From NCBI GenBank assembly GCA_937874275.1, contig CALNAU010000196.1, positions 1 to 45,939 on the forward strand: a stretch of 45,939 bases of DNA, written 5' to 3'. The DNA is from an uncultured Clostridia bacterium (GTDB taxonomy: Bacteria; Bacillota; Clostridia; Christensenellales; Aristaeellaceae). This document shows, in pieces, positions 42,986 through 45,939 of the stretch. The notes beneath the pieces are model-generated. The model saw only the letters and a list, made by a program, of their open reading frames with translations. It had not been told where the DNA came from and did not search any database. Position 1 is the stretch's first letter; each line of letters opens with the position of its first letter. The translations under genes and the position numbers were made by a program.

Positions 42986-44445
42986 TGCGGCGACCCCTGT
43001 TCGCTGAGTAGTTCGCGCACAATTTGCTTTTCATCAAAAGGCTTTTTCACCCCATTAATATCCTGATAGGTCTCATGGCCTTTGCCGGCGAGTATCAGCA
43101 CATCCCCGGGTTGTGCCAGATACAAAGCCCGTTCAATGGCTTGTCGACGGTTCTCAATCACCTCATAGGATGCGTTGGTAGAGGCAATCCCTTCCTCGAT
43201 GGTACGAAGAATCTCCATTGGATCCTCGGTGCGAGGGTTATCGCTGGTGAGGATGGAATAGTCCGCCAGTTTGCCTGCGATGGCCCCCATCAGCGTCCGT
43301 TTGGCATGGTCCCTGTCGCCACCGCAGCCAAAGAGTACCAGCACACGCTGGCGCGCAAACTCGCGCGCCGTGCGCAAAATGTTCTCCAAAGCGTCCGGAG
43401 AGTGTGAATAATCAAGGATGACCATGTAAGGGGTATGGGTATCCAATACCTCCGCACGCCCCGGCACACTGCGCACGCCCTCCAAGGCCCGGCAGATGAC
43501 CTGGGGTTCAACCCCCATAATCAGTGCCAGGGCCGTCGCCGCCAGGGCGTTGTACACGTTGAACATGCCCATCATTTGCAGCTTCACAGGATATACATGC
43601 TCGTTCCACAGAGAGAGCATAAACGCTACACCATGCTCGCTGATTTCGATGTCACGGGCGAAGATATCCGCGTTGGTACAAATCCCAAAGGTGCTGTGGG
43701 GCACAGATAGTTCATGTGCGATATCAGCATATAGGTCGTCATCGGCATTAAGCGCGACATTTTTGACGCTGCCGTCCACCAAAAATGACTTTTTGGTCTG
43801 GAAATATCGTTCCATTGTGCCGAAGTAATCCAAATGATCCTGGGATATGTTCAGGTAACATCCCGCCTCAAATGTAAGGCCTTCCAGTCGCTTCATGGCG
43901 ATAGCGTGAGCGGATACTTCCATACACACCACGTCGATGCCTGCGTCTGCCATCTGGCGGAAGGTGCGATTTAACTCAATGGGATCCGGTGTCGTCAGGC
44001 TGCTTTTCATCCAACGATTGCCAATCATATTGCCTGTGGTCCCAATCAGACCACAGGCGAATCCAGCTGCCTCCAAAATGGCCTTGAGGAAGTAGCTGGT
44101 CGTCGTTTTCCCTTTTGTGCCGGTAATACCGACAAGTTTGAGCTGCTTGGCAGGATGACCATAGAACGCCTCCGCCATCAGCGCCATGGCCGAGCGGTCG
44201 TGGCTGACCTTCAATTGCGGGACATCCAGATCATCCAGGAAGCGGGTAACCACAAGCGCTACGGTGCCGTTCTCTATTGCCTGCGCGGCATAATCATGTG
44301 CGTCCGCGTTCGCGCCTGAAATGCAAAAAAACAGGCCGTTCTCTGTCTTTTGACGGCTATCCTGAGATATGGAGGTGATTTCGCAGTCACCACGAAGCGC
44401 CACCAGATACGGTGCCGCTTCTTTCGCCAGAAGCGATAACTTCAT
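42982..44445 (-). CDS. murE: UDP-MurNAc-L-alanyl-D-glutamate--2,6-diaminopimelate ligase MurE
   Basis: Adds the third amino acid to the peptidoglycan stem. It has 487 residues: N-terminal domain, P-loop GTKGKTTT (109-116), MEVSAHAIAMKRL, NISQDHLDYFG, and DNPRTEDP (402-409). The DNPR motif is the recognised indicator of meso-diaminopimelate specificity, in contrast to lysine-type MurE. It lies between ftsL and mraY; the murF gene that usually follows is absent here. Confidence 0.97.
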   Translation of the reverse strand: MKLSLLAKEAAPYLVALRGDCEITSISQDSRQKTENGLFFCISGANADAHDYAAQAIENGTVALVVTRFLDDLDVPQLKVSHDRSAMALMAEAFYGHPAKQLKLVGITGTKGKTTTSYFLKAILEAAGFACGLIGTTGNMIGNRWMKSSLTTPDPIELNRTFRQMADAGIDVVCMEVSAHAIAMKRLEGLTFEAGCYLNISQDHLDYFGTMERYFQTKKSFLVDGSVKNVALNADDDLYADIAHELSVPHSTFGICTNADIFARDIEISEHGVAFMLSLWNEHVYPVKLQMMGMFNVYNALAATALALIMGVEPQVICRALEGVRSVPGRAEVLDTHTPYMVILDYSHSPDALENILRTAREFARQRVLVLFGCGGDRDHAKRTLMGAIAGKLADYSILTSDNPRTEDPMEILRTIEEGIASTNASYEVIENRRQAIERALYLAQPGDVLILAGKGHETYQDINGVKKPFDEKQIVRELLSEQGSPQ

Positions 44446-44473
44446 CTGTTACATGCCTTTCGCGTCCAGATTT

Positions 44474-44986
44474 TCAAGGTTGCCGGGCAATGGGCGTCCA
44501 TTGCGCGGCAAGTGTTCTGCCCACGGGGCGGGTATCAGGCGCAGACACCTGGATGGTTTCCTCATAAACTGCCAACTTCATGCCCAGGTTCTGAGAGGCG
44601 TAATAACAAATGAAGGAGCTGTCCCTCGCTTTGTTGAGTTGCTCTTCCAGTCCCACGCGCTCCTGCTCACTTGCCAGATACTTGTTCTGGAGTTGCGTGA
44701 ATTCATCCCTGAGGGCTTGGCTGGCTTGAACCTTCCCCAGGGACATCGAAGCCATTATAGCAATTGTTGCCAATATCATCAAGAGTGCCCAAGGCAGTGA
44801 AATGCCACCGCGCCTGCTGCCGGCCCGGCTATCCGCACGGTAAGCGACGCGTGAGTCGTCCGCATGGGCAGTATCATCCGGCAAATCCACGGCAGCAGAA
44901 ACCACAATGCGCTCAAAGGGATTCAGCTGATCGCCTGCCAGCGTATAATTGCCGCTCTTGTAAGGGTTCTGTGCATATTGCGTCAT
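44474..44986 (-). CDS. ftsL: FtsL-like septum formation protein
   Basis: Bitopic division protein. It has 170 residues: a cytosolic N-terminus of about 60 residues, one membrane helix (about 62-82, LPWALLMILATIAIMASMSL) and an extracellular coiled coil with QALRDEFTQLQNKYLASEQE (about 90-109). The identification is mainly from topology and its place between mraZ and murE; sequence similarity in FtsL is low. SD GGAG precedes ATG 44986, 23 nt after the mraZ stop. Confidence 0.8.
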   Translation of the reverse strand: MTQYAQNPYKSGNYTLAGDQLNPFERIVVSAAVDLPDDTAHADDSRVAYRADSRAGSRRGGISLPWALLMILATIAIMASMSLGKVQASQALRDEFTQLQNKYLASEQERVGLEEQLNKARDSSFICYYASQNLGMKLAVYEETIQVSAPDTRPVGRTLAAQWTPIARQP

Positions 44987-45009
44987 CGTGGTTTCTCCTC
45001 TCGTTCAGT

Positions 45010-45504
45010 TTAGTTGTCGCGGTTGGCACGTATTCTGGATTGAATCAGGCTGATATCGCGCAGTACATTCTGGTGCTCCTTGCCAAAGGCCTTGACTTCC
45101 TCCGCCGCCTGCTGGCTGGAAATCACGCGGACATAATCCCTCGCGCCGGATACCTGTACACCAGACGCATCGCGAAGGAACAACTCGCGCAGTGCCGCGG
45201 GAATCAGCACACGACCCTGCATGTCAAACCCCAGGTTGTCGAATGAGAACATCGCAAACCGCTCCAGAAACACCTCAGCACTGACATCCGCATCGCTTAA
45301 CTCGGTCAGCATATCCACTTTCTTCTGCCAGACATCAAATGGATAGATTGCTATGCTGGTCTGCGCCATGTTCACACCAATGACAATTCGTTCGCCCAGC
45401 CGGTCCCGAAATGTTTGCGGCACAATCATGCGCCCCTTGGCATCGATGCTGTGGTTGTAAGCACCGTAGAATCCATATCTGTCTGTGATGGCGCGTTCGG
45501 GCAT
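45010..45504 (-). CDS. mraZ: Transcriptional regulator MraZ
   Basis: DNA-binding protein of the dcw cluster, with an AbrB-like swapped-hairpin fold and two repeats, DAKGRMIVP and DMQGRVLIP. From ATG 45504 it has 164 residues. The frame could extend to TTG 45570 (186 residues), but the conserved core starts near FYGAYNHSIDAKGR, and the extra codons overlap GTGG repeats likely to be the MraZ operator. Neither start has a clear SD. Canonical rsmH is not found downstream. First gene of the division cluster. Confidence 0.9.
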   Translation of the reverse strand: MPERAITDRYGFYGAYNHSIDAKGRMIVPQTFRDRLGERIVIGVNMAQTSIAIYPFDVWQKKVDMLTELSDADVSAEVFLERFAMFSFDNLGFDMQGRVLIPAALRELFLRDASGVQVSGARDYVRVISSQQAAEEVKAFGKEHQNVLRDISLIQSRIRANRDN

Positions 45505-45552
45505 CTGGTCGCGGTCGGAGCCATTGTTTGTCGTATTTTTCAGCTCATCAGA

Positions 45553-45626
45553 CACCCACTTCACCACCAATCACCACTTATTGCCTTCAGCAAACACAAT
45601 TTACCACGCACGGAAAAAGGCGTCAA
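45553..45626 (-). promoter_or_regulatory. mraZ promoter and candidate MraZ-binding repeats
   Basis: Minus-strand -35 TTGACG (45621-45626), 17-nt spacer, -10 TAAATT (45598-45603). Within 45553-45577 there are three GTGG units (GTGGT, GTGGT, GTGGG) at offsets of 10 and 8 nt, and a fourth GTGGT at the -10. MraZ proteins bind short direct repeats of the TGGG/GTGG type upstream of their own gene, so autoregulation is plausible. The units are imperfect. Confidence 0.5.
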
Positions 45627-45939
45627 TCGCTTATGGCGCCTACATATTTGCTTTGGGCAAAGGACATGCATGCCTATGTTGGATGGGCGCGTTTATAGGG
45701 GATGATGTGTTCTCTTTTACCGAGACATATAGGAACGATTTTTCGGTGCTATTTTCTAAGCGCAATATTCAATTGGATAATTTGCATACTTTCATCGTTA
45801 TTTTTTGTCAAAAATTACGAATTATTCTTTGGGCGTACTTTGACTATTCAAATGTGAGGAAAAATGAGTGGCATATTTGAAAATCGGTAAAAGGAGCGTT
45901 CCCCCATTCTTTTCCACTTCCTAAGCATTCTTCAACACA
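45571..45939. other. AT-rich non-coding end of the window
   Basis: No convincing gene on either strand. The sequence is clearly more AT-rich than the rest of the window. It contains the mraZ promoter, a near-perfect inverted repeat (TTCAAATGTG 45847-45856 and CATATTTGAA 45872-45881, 9 of 10 pairs), and at 45901-45919 (minus) a GTGGA/ATGGG pair spaced 10 nt that resembles MraZ boxes. The open frame crossing it on the plus strand continues out of the mraZ shadow and shows no protein character. Confidence 0.6.

Noticed and set aside
45485..45880. 131-residue plus-strand frame at the right end
   Set aside because: It starts as the shadow of mraZ and continues into AT-rich non-coding sequence; no SD and no domain.

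Overview
The window is a gene-dense chromosomal segment of a Gram-positive (Bacillota/Firmicutes) bacterium, most likely a fairly GC-rich member of the Clostridia. The evidence is the set of neighbourhoods typical of that phylum: tilS-hpt-ftsH; dgt-dnaG-rpoD-trmK-nif3 with a class A RNase P RNA; ylxM-ffh-rpsP-khpA-rimM-trmD; asp23-amaP-DUF2273-nusB-xseAB-ispA; a T-box-controlled hisS-aspS; a glycine-riboswitch-controlled gcv operon with split GcvP; and a dcw cell-division cluster headed by mraZ. MurE carries the DNPR signature of a meso-diaminopimelate enzyme. No sporulation gene, transposase, integrase, phage gene, CRISPR array or tRNA gene was recognised. Almost everything is on the minus strand; the plus-strand exceptions are hsp20, a rhomboid-like membrane protein, an iron-dependent alcohol dehydrogenase and pgi.

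Layout from left to right. 1-3.9 kb (minus): tilS, hpt and ftsH, with ftsH cut by the window edge. 4.0-5.4 kb (plus): hsp20 and a rhomboid-like protein, each with its own sigma-A-type promoter. 5.4-12.0 kb (minus): one operon, dgt-dnaG-rpoD-trmK-nif3-zinc-ribbon protein-rnpB, ending at a strong hairpin. 12.0-15.7 kb (minus): ylxM-ffh-rpsP-khpA-rimM-trmD, from a near-consensus promoter to a terminator. 15.7-25.4 kb (minus): a run of 13 tightly packed genes from asp23 to thiI, covering envelope stress (Asp23/AmaP), nusB, a TsaD paralogue, folate C1 metabolism (folD), exonuclease VII, isoprenoid synthesis, and sulfur transfer to tRNA or thiamine (cysteine desulfurase plus ThiI). 25.4-26.7 kb (plus): iron alcohol dehydrogenase. 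26.7-31 kb (minus): hisS-aspS-nudC behind a T-box leader. 31-32.5 kb (plus): pgi, whose promoter overlaps the hisS promoter back to back. 32.5-36.9 kb (minus): gcvT-gcvH-gcvPA-gcvPB behind a tandem glycine riboswitch. 36.9-45.6 kb (minus): mraZ-ftsL-murE-mraY-murD-ftsQ, then ftsA-ftsZ from their own promoter. 45.6-45.9 kb: an AT-rich non-coding end upstream of mraZ.

Nearly all of it is housekeeping: information processing, envelope and division, and one-carbon/glycine metabolism. I found no convincing new multi-gene system. The points most worth attention are regulatory and organisational: the shared -35 region of pgi and the hisS T-box operon; a tandem glycine riboswitch starting about 10 nt after the ftsZ stop codon; a dcw cluster lacking rsmH, the division transpeptidase, murF, ftsW and murG at their usual places; rnpB placed directly against an upstream coding gene; nested inverted repeats over the ftsA promoter; and a TsaD paralogue in a stress/nucleic-acid operon. 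Alternative start codons (TTG, GTG) are frequent, so several starts were set from Shine-Dalgarno (SD) sites and promoters.
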